Virus record (IMG/VR): IMGVR_UViG_3300030060_008146
Coordinates: 1 to 46,242 of that record
From: a virus
Strand: one strand, 5' to 3'
Length of the DNA: 46,242 nucleotides
Each line of letters begins with the position of its first letter. Position 1 is the first letter of the stretch. The notes beneath the pieces were generated by a model, which worked only from the letters and a program-made list of their open reading frames with translations, had not been told where the DNA came from and made no database searches. Shown one piece after another: positions 33,795-40,856 of this stretch. A program made the position numbers and the translations under genes.

Positions 33795-34412
33795 TTAATT
33801 TATTTCATCAACTAGACCGTAATCTAAACACGTCTTACTATCAAACCAGAGATCATGTTGCAAGATTTCATCAAGTTTTTTCATAGGTATTGTAGTATGT
33901 TGTTTATAAATGTCTTTAATAGTTGACATTAGGTGTTTATTGTTTTCCATATCATCCTCGAGTTCATTATATTTTCCATAAAGACCGGAACTTAGTTGAT
34001 GAATTAACATTTTAGAATATTTACCAATAAACCGTTTTGTACACGCTACAGAGATTATAGTTGCTGCTGAAGCAGCCGCTCCTTCAACATAAGAGTGCAC
34101 TTCACTATTTAAATTTCTTATAACATCTACTGTTGCTAGCCCAGCAAATAATGACCCTCCGTATGAATTAATATGTAAATTAATAACAGGTCTAATATCT
34201 AAAAATACATTTGTAACAGAAAGTTTTTTATCTAACTCATGAAGCGTAGCATTTAGCTCTAATATATTAGATTCTGTTATATCACCATAAAAGTATAAAT
34301 TATTTTCAATAATTTTAGTTACAGCACCGCCTGATGAGGGTGAAGCATTAATAATATATTGAGGTGCATCCTTTTCTTCCTCTTCTTCTTTGTTTATGTA
34401 TCTCCACTTCAT
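33795..34412 (-). CDS. clpP: ClpP-like serine protease (205 aa)
   Basis: ATG 34412 (MKWRYINKEEEEE) is preferred over the ATG at 34439 because it lies after the nrdA stop and follows an AAGG ten bases upstream. The Clp protease fold is clear: LHINSYGGSLFAGLATVDVI (oxyanion-hole GG), EGAAASAATIISVA with the nucleophilic Ser, and KYSKMLIHQLSSGLYGK with the catalytic His, then a C-terminal 'LWFDSKTCLDYGLVDEI' as in ClpP. An Asp to complete the triad is expected further on but cannot be placed with certainty. Phages use such proteases for prohead maturation; alternatively it could join host ClpX/ClpA. It is the last gene of the nrdB-nrdA operon. Confidence 0.85.
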   Translation of the reverse strand: MKWRYINKEEEEEKDAPQYIINASPSSGGAVTKIIENNLYFYGDITESNILELNATLHELDKKLSVTNVFLDIRPVINLHINSYGGSLFAGLATVDVIRNLNSEVHSYVEGAAASAATIISVACTKRFIGKYSKMLIHQLSSGLYGKYNELEDDMENNKHLMSTIKDIYKQHTTIPMKKLDEILQHDLWFDSKTCLDYGLVDEIN

Positions 34413-34417
34413 AATTT

Positions 34418-36064
34418 TTAACCTTGACATGAAGCGCAATTAAGTATATTTCTTGCTAGCTCCTGCGCTGGGTTTGCGCTTCTTTGATAGTATAATGACT
34501 TTATTCCACTTTGCCAGGCGTAAATTAAAAGCTCATTTACTTCTCTTGGTTTTGTCTCAGGTGGTATCATTAGATTAAGTGACTGTCCTTGATCAATATA
34601 TTTTTGACGCATGCCTGCTTGAATAATAATTTCTTTCTGTGATATCTCACCAAAAGTTTTAAAGACGTCTTTCTCTTCTTCAGATAAAAATTTTAAATGC
34701 TGAACACTTCCTCCATGGTTTAAAATACTCTTCCATGTCGTTGCATTATCTTTATCTTTATCTTTTAACAACTTTACAAGATGTGGATTACGATAAGTAA
34801 ATTTACCCTTAGCTAAATCTTTTGTAAAATAATTCGAATTAAGGGGTTCTATAGAAGGTGAAACTTGACCTAATATAAATGAACTACTTGTTGTTGGTGC
34901 TATAGCCATCGTTGTAGCATTACGAATACCATATCCTTTGCAAAGCTCTGGCTCACCAAAAAGTTCAGCCAATTCTCTAGTAGCATTATCACACCTTTCT
35001 TTAATTAGTACAAACACTTCTTGATTAATGCCTTTCGCCATTAATGATTCAAATGCAATCATTTTAGATTGTAAATACGTATGCCACCCTAAAACTCCAA
35101 CCCCTAACGCTCTCTGTCTTACAGCAAAATTATGTGGTGCTTCCATATACTTTACACCCTCTGTCTTTTTAATAAAATCAGACATTACAGCATCTAAAAA
35201 ATAAACCAACGTTTCAATTGCATCAGTTTCTTTAATCTCGTCCCACATTGCTAGATTTAAAGAAGATAAATCACAAACAAATGACTCGTCTTCATCGTTA
35301 GATAGAAATATCTCTGTACAAAGATTACTTGCATTAATTGTTTTATTTTTATCTTTATAAACTTGTGGAGCATTATTATTTGCTGTATCTGTCCAAAAAA
35401 TGTAAGGGTAACCGGTTTCGTATCTCTTTTTAATTATTTTAGCCCAAAGTTTACGTTTTTCTTTATCACCATCTACTACTGACTGCATCCATTCATCTGT
35501 TATACAAACACCGAATGATAAATCTTGTATAGGATCTCCTTCAGATCTTATTCTCAAAAATTCATCAATATCAGAATGATCTACCGGTAGGTAAGCTGCA
35601 AAAGAACCTCTACGTACATTGCTTTGTGAAACATAATTTATGAGAGCGTCAAACACTGTTAACTGGTGATGTACTCCGGTGGCAGCTCCACCAGAAGAAA
35701 TAGGTGCACCTCGAGGTCTTACAGCTCCAAAGTAACCTGAAGTACCACCTCCTACCTTAGACATTGTACCTACTTCAGATAATTTAGTAAGAATTTTTTC
35801 CATATCATCTGGAATAAAACTACCAAAGCAAGAAATTGGTAAACCTCTCTCTTTACCAAAATTAGACCAAATAGGAGATGATAAAGAGTAGAATCCTTTA
35901 GACATATAGTCGGTAAATTTTTCTGCATATCCTTTTATTTTAAGATAACTCTCAGCAGTTTTTGCAATAGTTTCAATTCTTTCTTCAGGTGTTTCACCTT
36001 CTTCAAGATAGCCTCGCTTTAAAAACTTTTTAGAGTCTGCGTTTAACCAACTATAGTTTTTCAT
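34418..36064 (-). CDS. nrdA: Ribonucleoside-diphosphate reductase class I, large subunit (548 aa)
   Basis: Reduces ribonucleotides to deoxyribonucleotides for phage DNA synthesis. Catalytic residues are present: Cys79 in GLPISCFGSF, the NLCTEIF motif (Asn, Cys, Glu of the active site), CDLSSLNL with the partner Cys, the tyrosine pair in SLYYQRS for radical transfer, and the C-terminal redox pair NCASCQG. The protein starts directly at the catalytic barrel; the N-terminal ATP-cone of cellular NrdA is absent, so dATP feedback inhibition through that site is not expected. It starts two bases after nrdB stops, in the same operon. Phage-type short NrdA. Confidence 0.95.
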   Translation of the reverse strand: MKNYSWLNADSKKFLKRGYLEEGETPEERIETIAKTAESYLKIKGYAEKFTDYMSKGFYSLSSPIWSNFGKERGLPISCFGSFIPDDMEKILTKLSEVGTMSKVGGGTSGYFGAVRPRGAPISSGGAATGVHHQLTVFDALINYVSQSNVRRGSFAAYLPVDHSDIDEFLRIRSEGDPIQDLSFGVCITDEWMQSVVDGDKEKRKLWAKIIKKRYETGYPYIFWTDTANNNAPQVYKDKNKTINASNLCTEIFLSNDEDESFVCDLSSLNLAMWDEIKETDAIETLVYFLDAVMSDFIKKTEGVKYMEAPHNFAVRQRALGVGVLGWHTYLQSKMIAFESLMAKGINQEVFVLIKERCDNATRELAELFGEPELCKGYGIRNATTMAIAPTTSSSFILGQVSPSIEPLNSNYFTKDLAKGKFTYRNPHLVKLLKDKDKDNATTWKSILNHGGSVQHLKFLSEEEKDVFKTFGEISQKEIIIQAGMRQKYIDQGQSLNLMIPPETKPREVNELLIYAWQSGIKSLYYQRSANPAQELARNILNCASCQG

Positions 36065-36066
36065 AC

Positions 36067-37053
36067 TTAAAATAAATCTTCTTCATCAAATGACTGGTTT
36101 TTCTTAGAATATTCTGTAGGTCTAGTATGGAAGAAATCTGCCATATTGTTTCCCATTAATTCTTCTTCAAACCACATTGTAGCCTCGAGAGAATCATTAT
36201 CAACTTCAAACGGTGAGTTAAAACCTATTTGTTCTAAAGAAGAAATAATTCTATTTTTAATAAAACCTTTTAATAAATCAGCATTTAAACCATCTTCTTT
36301 ATAACCATTAACCATCCAATCAACAATTTTACTCTCTGCTGTTAAAGCTTCTTCTGCTTCGTGAAGTATTCTTTTTTCTAATTCTTCGTCAAATAATTCT
36401 GGATGCTCTTCTCTAATAGTATTAATGATCTTAATACCAACTAAAGCATGAATATTTTCTTCATTCCTTGTATATTTTACTTGTTGATCTGTATCTTTAA
36501 GAACATTTTTATTTCTTGCAAACCAATTAACAATATAAAATTGTGAAAATAATGAAACATTTTCAACAAAAAGTGTAAAGAGTATTAAAGCATATAAATA
36601 TTGCTTTTTACTATCTTTATAAAACTTATGTGTATATTTACGTAAATACTTTACACGTCCCTGAATCCATTGCAGTTTTAAATTTTCTTCAAAGACATCT
36701 TCCAGCCCTAAAATTTGTAATAACCTTTCATACGCGTTGTTATGTATAACCTCAACATTAGCCATTACATAACCTAAATCACATAATGATGGGTGAGGTA
36801 AATTTTCACCTAACTTAGCCCAAAATGTCTTAACAGCAACTTCAATTTGCCCAATAGCTGAAAGTGTACGTACAACAATCTCTCTCTCTTGATCAGTTAG
36901 TTCAACTTTAAATTGTTGAATATCTGACTTAAATGAAAACTCCTTATCAGTCCAGAACCCATTATGCATCGCTTCAATGAACTGATCCGTCCATGGATAC
37001 AAATTAGGTTTTCTAGATAGCTGCTCTGTAAATATAGTAATCCCGTCTCCCAT
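36067..37053 (-). CDS. nrdB: Ribonucleoside-diphosphate reductase class I, small subunit (328 aa)
   Basis: Generates the radical for NrdA. Visible di-iron ligands: Glu71 in GQIEVAVKTFW, Glu101 and His104 in VEVIHNNAYERLL, Glu in LFVENVSLFSQF, and Glu/His in RNEENIHALVGIKI. The radical tyrosine Tyr108 is four residues after the first ligand His, as in E. coli NrdB. The C-terminal tail ends QSFDEEDLF, the acidic-aromatic peptide that docks on NrdA. The start ATG 37053 has TAAATA three bases upstream and AAGG about 11 bases upstream, so an SD-driven start on a leadered mRNA is plausible here. It leads the nrdB-nrdA-clpP operon. Confidence 0.95.
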   Translation of the reverse strand: MGDGITIFTEQLSRKPNLYPWTDQFIEAMHNGFWTDKEFSFKSDIQQFKVELTDQEREIVVRTLSAIGQIEVAVKTFWAKLGENLPHPSLCDLGYVMANVEVIHNNAYERLLQILGLEDVFEENLKLQWIQGRVKYLRKYTHKFYKDSKKQYLYALILFTLFVENVSLFSQFYIVNWFARNKNVLKDTDQQVKYTRNEENIHALVGIKIINTIREEHPELFDEELEKRILHEAEEALTAESKIVDWMVNGYKEDGLNADLLKGFIKNRIISSLEQIGFNSPFEVDNDSLEATMWFEEELMGNNMADFFHTRPTEYSKKNQSFDEEDLF

Positions 37054-37075
37054 CTTTATTTACCTTGTATAAGGA

Positions 37076-37312
37076 TTAAACAGGTACGGTGGTTTGCAAG
37101 CTACCATGTGGTAAAGAAAACGTTTTTACATGTTTCTTTCCACCGGAAGTTTCAGTTGTAACGGTTAGTGTATGTCCTGCAACATACGGTTGGGATACAA
37201 TACTACCGCCTACCGTTATTACTTTATATAGTTGTCCTGTACTCGCTTCGAATATCTTTACAGTAGAATTCGAGCCCTGCTGTGCGATAAATTGTTTAGT
37301 GTCGTTGTTCAT
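37076..37312 (-). CDS. Small hypothetical protein (78 aa)
   Basis: Start ATG 37312 lies 12 bases after TATAAATA and just inside the end of the upstream gene. The product is Thr/Ser/Val/Gly-rich with alternating strands (STVKIFEASTGQLYKVITVGGSIV, HTLTVTTETSGGKKHVKTFSLPHG) and no Cys, signal or membrane helix. It looks like a small beta-rich virion accessory protein, but no family is recognised. It lies upstream of nrdB on the same strand. Confidence 0.72.
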   Translation of the reverse strand: MNNDTKQFIAQQGSNSTVKIFEASTGQLYKVITVGGSIVSQPYVAGHTLTVTTETSGGKKHVKTFSLPHGSLQTTVPV

Positions 37313-37667
37313 AGTCTCTGATATTATTTATAAAATGGGTTACCTCTGGGTCGGATTTATGTGTAGCAAAATTCAAAGTATTTGATATTTTTTTTGCAGT
37401 TTGCGATGCTTGAATCTTATGGAACTCAATGAGTTCTACAACTTGTTCAGAATCCGCAGCTGGTAAGCTCTCTTCATTAACATTTAATATGTTTCTTATC
37501 TCTTGTATTGAATAACCTTTATTGAGATATGTTTTCGCTTTTTGTGTAATAAAGTATTTTTTAAGATTAGCTTCATCAATATAATCAGTTACTTTTTTAT
37601 TATAGTAATCCTGACTATACGTATAGCTTTTTCCAGTAATCAAACACGTAATTCTTCTACTCGCCAT
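37296..37667 (-). CDS. Hypothetical protein (123 aa)
   Basis: Basic N-terminus with ITCLITGKSYTYSQDYYNKKVTDYID and a helix-rich middle (KKYFITQKAKTYLNKGYSIQEIRNILNV) that could be a small helix-turn-helix-like unit. The rest is amphipathic helix (QVVELIEFHKIQASQTAKKISNTLNF). No family recognised. The early-type promoter directly before its ATG and its place between the phosphoribosyltransferase and the RNR operon suggest early expression. It overlaps the next gene by 17 bases. Confidence 0.7.
   Translation of the reverse strand: MASRRITCLITGKSYTYSQDYYNKKVTDYIDEANLKKYFITQKAKTYLNKGYSIQEIRNILNVNEESLPAADSEQVVELIEFHKIQASQTAKKISNTLNFATHKSDPEVTHFINNIRDYEQRH
37325..37332 (-). promoter_or_regulatory. 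Late promoter (TATAAATA), leadered
   Basis: Full TATAAATA on the minus strand, 12 bases before ATG 37312, within the 3' end of the upstream gene. This is the only late promoter seen with a longer gap, and AGAG lies in that gap as a possible ribosome-binding site. Confidence 0.55.
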
Positions 37668-37673
37668 GGTATT

Positions 37674-37701
37674 ATTTTAATCTACTCCCAAGGAAATACA
37701 A
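37674..37701 (-). promoter_or_regulatory. Sigma70-like promoter before the 123-aa gene
   Basis: TTGTAT (37696-37701), 16 bases, TAAAAT (37674-37679), six bases, ATG 37667. It lies partly inside the end of the phosphoribosyltransferase gene. Confidence 0.5.
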
Positions 37702-38125
37702 TCCACATATTGTCTGAAATTACAATACCATAATGATCTAATAATTCTTTATGTTTTTCTTTAGTAAAGATACATGCCGTTTTATGCTTTACTCCGCCTA
37801 ATGTTAAATTATTTGTAATATATTTTATTGTCTCTCCAGAGTCGCAAATATCATCTACTACTAATACATGCGCGTTATTTTCTTTAAGTGTAGCTATATT
37901 TAGAGGTTGATAAGTAGATAATGATTTTGTTTTCTTGTTGTCTTTATATGAACTAATACCGGTAACTATTAAAGGTTTATCTAACATATAGCTCATTATT
38001 GTAGCAGGAAATAATCCACCCCTTGCTAATCCAATAACATGTGTAATTTCTACTTCTTTGAGCCTGTCTGCTATAGTTCTAGCGTAAAACCTTATTTCAT
38101 CAAAAGACACATTTGTGTTATCCAT
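37682..38125 (-). CDS. Phosphoribosyltransferase (147 aa)
   Basis: The PRPP-binding signature HVLVVDDICDSGETIK (about residues 86-101) and an N-terminal GLARGGLFPATIMSYML (the PRTase 'RGG' loop) identify a type I phosphoribosyltransferase; the C-terminus ends NMWIVFPWE, as in xanthine/hypoxanthine-type and Gpt-like enzymes. It probably salvages a purine or related base into its nucleotide. Since the phage may handle 7-deazaguanine bases, a modified-base substrate is possible but speculative. It has the best sigma70-like promoter of the window and no obvious SD. Confidence 0.87.
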   Translation of the reverse strand: MDNTNVSFDEIRFYARTIADRLKEVEITHVIGLARGGLFPATIMSYMLDKPLIVTGISSYKDNKKTKSLSTYQPLNIATLKENNAHVLVVDDICDSGETIKYITNNLTLGGVKHKTACIFTKEKHKELLDHYGIVISDNMWIVFPWE

Positions 38126-38131
38126 AAAACA

Positions 38132-38159
38132 ATTATAACATTAACCTTTTATTTTTCAA
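38132..38159 (-). promoter_or_regulatory. Sigma70-like promoter of the phosphoribosyltransferase gene
   Basis: TTGAAA (38154-38159), 16 bases, TATAAT (38132-38137), six bases, ATG 38125. With a normal 6-7 base spacing from the -10 the transcript starts on the start codon. Confidence 0.78.
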
Positions 38160-38169
38160 TCATTAGTAA

Positions 38170-38175
38170 TAAATA
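38170..38175 (+). promoter_or_regulatory. Late promoter (TAAATA-N5-GTG)
   Basis: AATAAATA, five bases, GTG 38181; divergent from the early promoter of the phosphoribosyltransferase ten bases away. Confidence 0.68.
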
Positions 38176-38180
38176 TATAT

Positions 38181-38522
38181 GTGAATGATTTTGTAGAGTT
38201 ACAGAAGATATATGAAGACTACCCGGGACCTTATGATCCTATAAAACCGTCTAATTATTATCCTGCAAAAGTAGATCAAGGACCATACTCAAGACCTGTT
38301 CCAGGTACTCCGGAGTCTTCTGGCTATAGCGCTTATAATCAAAATATAGTCGGTAATATTGCGCAAGTTATTGATGAAGAAATACCAGCAGCAGAAATTA
38401 TTAACTTAGATGTACTAGAAAAGGTAGATGAACTCTCTACAGAAGCTGAAGAAGACGGAATGCAATATGCTGTTTTACAGTTGTCTAGATTAAAAGAGCA
38501 TATCATTTCTCTTTCTCAATAG
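38181..38522 (+). CDS. Hypothetical late protein (113 aa)
   Basis: GTG start fixed by the promoter. The first half is Pro/Tyr-rich and probably extended (YEDYPGPYDPIKPSNYYPAK, YSRPVPGTPESSGYS). The second half is acidic and helical (IDEEIPAAEIINLDVLEKV, EAEEDGMQYAVLQLSRLKEH). No Cys, signal or membrane helix. It looks like a small virion or assembly protein. It converges with the next minus-strand gene and overlaps it by 20 bases. Confidence 0.75.
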   Translation: MNDFVELQKIYEDYPGPYDPIKPSNYYPAKVDQGPYSRPVPGTPESSGYSAYNQNIVGNIAQVIDEEIPAAEIINLDVLEKVDELSTEAEEDGMQYAVLQLSRLKEHIISLSQ

Positions 38523-38793
38523 GGTATACTTTGTTGAGTAGTATGCTATTAACTAGATAGATAAGATAGCAACTGCTACTGCTATACAAAGCAAAAAGAA
38601 TATTATTGTAACTGCTAGCATAAGTTCCTATGATAAGACCAGTCCAGAAACCTGTGCAAAGAGAGCAGTTTAACAAATCCTTAAAGAATTTAATTTTAGT
38701 AATTTTGTCTCTAACAAAATTAAAAATTTTTGCCTCCATTAAAATATAACAGAGTCCATAAGAAGTAAAGGTATAAAATAATAAATCAGCCAC
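38503..38793 (-). CDS. Small membrane protein, DUF1360-like (96 aa)
   Basis: GTG 38793 (start VADLLFYTF) is preferred, overlapping the upstream stop by eight bases; an ATG at 38811 is the alternative. The segment LLNCSLCTGFWTGLIIG, with two Cys in 'CxxC.gfW.G', is the signature of DUF1360 membrane proteins. Two or three hydrophobic helices are present (LLFYTFTSYGLCYILM, GFWTGLIIGTYA, ILFALYSSSSCYLIYLVNSILL). Function unknown; membrane location is likely. Confidence 0.7.
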   Translation of the reverse strand: MADLLFYTFTSYGLCYILMEAKIFNFVRDKITKIKFFKDLLNCSLCTGFWTGLIIGTYASSYNNILFALYSSSSCYLIYLVNSILLNKVYPIEKEK

Positions 38794-38986
38794 AAAGCAA
38801 CTCTTCGTCACCGTCGATAGTATTTACTGCATCGCCCATAAGCTTAAGCTCTTCTTTCTTCACAATAATTGTATTACCGTCATCATCAGTAACTTTATAG
38901 TGATCGTCATCAATTTTTTCGACGACAGGACAACCAGCTTTCCCACAACATATCCTAACACTACTTTCTGTGAGTCTTTTAATCAT
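38786..38986 (-). CDS. Small hypothetical protein (66 aa)
   Basis: The start is fixed by TAAATA-N5-ATG. The product has an N-terminal Cys-rich stretch (VRICCGKAGCPVVEKID), then an acidic beta-rich part (HYKVTDDDGNTIIVKKEELKLM). The three Cys could bind a metal. No family recognised. It is coupled to the DUF1360-like gene downstream and transcribed from a promoter embedded in the end of the endolysin gene. Confidence 0.75.
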   Translation of the reverse strand: MIKRLTESSVRICCGKAGCPVVEKIDDDHYKVTDDDGNTIIVKKEELKLMGDAVNTIDGDEELLCG

Positions 38987-38990
38987 ATAA

Positions 38991-39731
38991 TTATTTATTA
39001 AAAGCAGCCTCTAATGCACTCTTTATTTTGTCTTCTGCACGAGAATCCGGATCATCTTTTCTCCCTGGTGAGATCTCTCTATGTGTTGTTACTGTTGAAA
39101 GATCTTTTGGCCACCCCCACTTTTCGAATCTAGGGACTAGCCATTCAACTGCAGAAGCTACTTCATCATCAGTTAACTCTCTTGTATGCGTATTACCACT
39201 AAAAGATAAACCTAATAAAAAGCCATTACAGTTTGTGCGGCCATTAAAACTTGATTTACCTGCATGCCAGCACCGACGATCATCATCAGCAAAAACTGTT
39301 CTTTCACCATTAGTATCTATAAGACAGTGATATGATACCTGCGACTTTGATTGACATATCCAACTTACTGAACCTGCATATGAACCCGACGAGTGGTGAA
39401 GTACTACCCCTTCAGGTCTAATTTTTGAAGAAGATATGTTTGGTGATGGTTTACTAATTTCTGGATATGTTCCGTCGACGGCACTTGATGCGACCTGAAC
39501 CACTGCGGGTTCTTTACTTAAGCCTAACGCTTCTGAAATAGTTTTTGCTGTGTTAGGTCCATAAGCACCATCTGGAAGAGAATCAGTTTTTTTCTGAATA
39601 ATTTTAGTAAGTTCTTCTTTAGTAAATCCTAGCTTACTTATAATTTTTAACGCAGTATTCTTACCGTAAATACCATCTGCTGTAGCTCCTACAGCCTCTT
39701 GAATTTTTTTTGTTGTATCTTTAAGTGCCAT
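38991..39731 (-). CDS. Endolysin: N-acetylmuramoyl-L-alanine amidase with two peptidoglycan-binding repeats (246 aa)
   Basis: Cleaves the amide bond between muramic acid and the stem peptide. Two short PG-binding-type repeats at the N-terminus (about 9-35, AVGATADGIYGKNTALKIIS; about 45-70, DSLPDGAYGPNTAKTISEAL) precede an amidase_2/PGRP domain (about 105-245). Zinc ligands are visible: the His112/His113 pair in GVVLHHSSG, His217 in VTTHREISPGRKDD and Asp226/227 in the position of the third ligand. No signal peptide, so a holin is needed for release. It is divergent from the holin-like gene, and both share a perfect 15-base inverted repeat over their starts. Confidence 0.92.
   Translation of the reverse strand: MALKDTTKKIQEAVGATADGIYGKNTALKIISKLGFTKEELTKIIQKKTDSLPDGAYGPNTAKTISEALGLSKEPAVVQVASSAVDGTYPEISKPSPNISSSKIRPEGVVLHHSSGSYAGSVSWICQSKSQVSYHCLIDTNGERTVFADDDRRCWHAGKSSFNGRTNCNGFLLGLSFSGNTHTRELTDDEVASAVEWLVPRFEKWGWPKDLSTVTTHREISPGRKDDPDSRAEDKIKSALEAAFNK
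38992..38997 (-). promoter_or_regulatory. Late promoter (TAAATA-N5-ATG) embedded in the endolysin 3' end
   Basis: The motif overlaps the last sense codons and stop of the endolysin gene (AAT AAA TAA) and lies five bases before ATG 38986. Confidence 0.65.
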
Positions 39732-39736
39732 AAAAG

Positions 39737-39742
39737 TATTTA
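39737..39742 (-). promoter_or_regulatory. Late promoter of the endolysin
   Basis: AATAAATA, five bases (CTTTT), ATG 39731 on the minus strand. Confidence 0.72.
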
Positions 39743-39773
39743 TTAAAAAAGTTGTAAAATGTAATAGCTTAGA

Positions 39774-39779
39774 TAAATA
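39774..39779 (+). promoter_or_regulatory. Late promoter of the holin/spanin cassette
   Basis: GATAAATA, five bases (CTTTT), ATG 39785 on the plus strand. Confidence 0.72.
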
Positions 39780-39784
39780 CTTTT

Positions 39785-40042
39785 ATGGATATGATACTTG
39801 AGTTTATTAGTGACAAACCATGGTTTGGCTTAATCGCAGCTATTATTGCTGCAGCTGCTGCTTTTTGTGCTGCAACCCCAACTCCTAAAGAAGGAAGCTG
39901 GGTATCTAAGATCTACAAAGTTGTAGAGTTTTTAGCACTTAACATCGGCAAGGCTAAAGCAAAAGCTGTAGTTGAAGAAAAAGTTGAAGAGACTGTAAAA
40001 GATGCAGTTTCTAATGTTGTTAAAAAAGCTACTAAAAAATAA
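39785..40042 (+). CDS. Holin-like small membrane protein (85 aa)
   Basis: One strong N-terminal hydrophobic segment rich in Ala/Ile (WFGLIAAIIAAAAAFCAAT, about residues 13-31) is followed by a basic/acidic amphipathic helix (KIYKVVEFLALNIGKAKAKAVVEEKVEETVKDAVSN) and a Lys-rich tail. Small size, one membrane helix, charged tail and position between endolysin and spanins fit a holin (class III-like topology or pinholin). Sequence alone cannot prove it. Confidence 0.65.
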   Translation: MDMILEFISDKPWFGLIAAIIAAAAAFCAATPTPKEGSWVSKIYKVVEFLALNIGKAKAKAVVEEKVEETVKDAVSNVVKKATKK

Positions 40043-40048
40043 TTAACC

Positions 40049-40321
40049 GTGGCTGGTGGTTTGATAAAAGGCGTATTACGAGCCTTAGTTGCTTACTTGG
40101 AGCTAAGGAATAAGACGCATTATCACCGCGTAGTTACTGAGTCTAGAGATAAACAGAAAAAATTAATAAATGAAATTGAAACATTACGCACTGCTGGCGA
40201 TGTCGATTCTAATGATCGGGCTGACATCTTGCGGGACGAGCTCCTCGACGAAAAGCGGCACCTTGAACATCTATCAGCCTTCTACCTTAAATCTGTCGAA
40301 GGGAGTACCGATTCAAAGTAA
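40049..40321 (+). CDS. i-spanin-like protein (Rz-like), 90 aa
   Basis: GTG start six bases after the holin-like stop. A short N-terminal apolar segment (GLIKGVLRALVAYLEL) is followed by a long charged helix (KTHYHRVVTESRDKQKKLINEIETLR, ADILRDELLDEKRHLEHLSAFYLKS) as in the periplasmic coiled coil of i-spanins. The N-terminal segment is shorter and more polar than a normal membrane anchor, which is the weak point. The o-spanin-like gene starts inside it in another frame, the classical Rz/Rz1 arrangement. The GC content is raised over the overlap, as expected for doubly coding DNA. Confidence 0.68.
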   Translation: MAGGLIKGVLRALVAYLELRNKTHYHRVVTESRDKQKKLINEIETLRTAGDVDSNDRADILRDELLDEKRHLEHLSAFYLKSVEGSTDSK

Positions 40322-40424
40322 AGAGGGAGTATATACTCCACAAACTGATGAAGTTTGGCATTCTGATGCGCGCTTTAGAAAACTTGAAAGGCAGCTTTAC
40401 TTTAAGCCTACATCTAGCAAATAG
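40170..40424 (+). CDS. o-spanin lipoprotein (Rz1-like), 84 aa
   Basis: Begins in a different frame 121 bases into the i-spanin-like gene and runs past its end. A lipoprotein signal (MKLKHYALLAMSILMIGLTSCG) with lipobox LTSC puts the mature protein in the outer membrane. The mature part is Ser/Thr-rich at the start, then has polar and charged residues (DEVWHSDARFRKLERQLYF). With the i-spanin it would bridge and fuse the two membranes in the last step of lysis, which implies a Gram-negative-type host envelope. Confidence 0.82.
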   Translation: MKLKHYALLAMSILMIGLTSCGTSSSTKSGTLNIYQPSTLNLSKGVPIQSKEGVYTPQTDEVWHSDARFRKLERQLYFKPTSSK

Positions 40425-40442
40425 CATAATATAGGTTATAAT
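40415..40442 (+). promoter_or_regulatory. Probable sigma70-like promoter before the 72-aa gene
   Basis: TAGCAA (40415-40420), 16 bases, TATAAT (40437-40442), eight bases, ATG 40451. The -35 is imperfect. Confidence 0.45.
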
Positions 40443-40450
40443 ATAAGCCT

Positions 40451-40669
40451 ATGAGTAAGGGAGACAAACCACGACCTCTTTCTGTATCCTATAAACAGTA
40501 TAGTGATAACTACGAAGCTATTTTTGGTTCAAAAGATGAATATGAGGATAAAATTATCTACGATGACTTAACAGAAGAAGAGATAGCAGAAGCAGAAAAG
40601 CGTATCGATATTATTGGGCAAAATGGTAATGATGGTCTTCATTATGATGAAGTAGATGGAGAATCTTGA
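40451..40669 (+). CDS. Small conserved phage-type protein (72 aa)
   Basis: It opens MSKGDKPRPLSVSYKQYSDNYEAIFG. Short proteins beginning 'MSKGDKPRP...Y...fd.IFG' occur in many T4-like and other phages, with unknown role. The rest is acidic (EDKIIYDDLTEEEIAEAEKRID). No membrane helix. It overlaps the next gene by 14 bases in another frame. Likely early or middle by its promoter type. Confidence 0.75.
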   Translation: MSKGDKPRPLSVSYKQYSDNYEAIFGSKDEYEDKIIYDDLTEEEIAEAEKRIDIIGQNGNDGLHYDEVDGES

Positions 40670-40856
40670 ATACATCTTTCCACAAGATCTTAAAATGTGG
40701 GCAAAGAGCGCAGGTCGTAAATTTTTAGAAGCTCAAGAAAAAGTTAACGCGTTATCTACTAAAAATATCTCAGCAAGCGCGTATTGGGATGAAAATGGTG
40801 ATGTTGCAATAATAACAGAAGAAGGTAAAATATATACATATGGCAAAACAAAATAA
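40656..40856 (+). CDS. Small hypothetical protein (66 aa)
   Basis: The ATG lies inside the end of the preceding gene, so it is probably translationally coupled. Sequence features: an amphipathic helix (DLKMWAKSAGRKFLEAQEKVNALS) and a short beta part (SAYWDENGDVAIITEEGKIYTYG). No recognised family. It overlaps the following basic peptide gene by 17 bases. Confidence 0.7.
   Translation: MENLEYIFPQDLKMWAKSAGRKFLEAQEKVNALSTKNISASAYWDENGDVAIITEEGKIYTYGKTK
40804..40831 (+). promoter_or_regulatory. Possible sigma70-like promoter before the basic peptide gene
   Basis: TTGCAA (40804-40809), 16 bases, TAAAAT (40826-40831), eight bases, ATG 40840. It lies inside the coding sequence of the 66-aa gene. 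Confidence 0.4.

Larger units (their letters stand above)
39728..39788. repeat. Perfect 15-bp inverted repeat forming divergent late promoters
   Basis: TAAATACTTTTATGG at 39774-39788 is the exact reverse complement of 39728-39742. Each copy contains promoter, five-base gap and ATG, so endolysin and holin-like genes have identical start regions and should be expressed alike. Confidence 0.9.
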
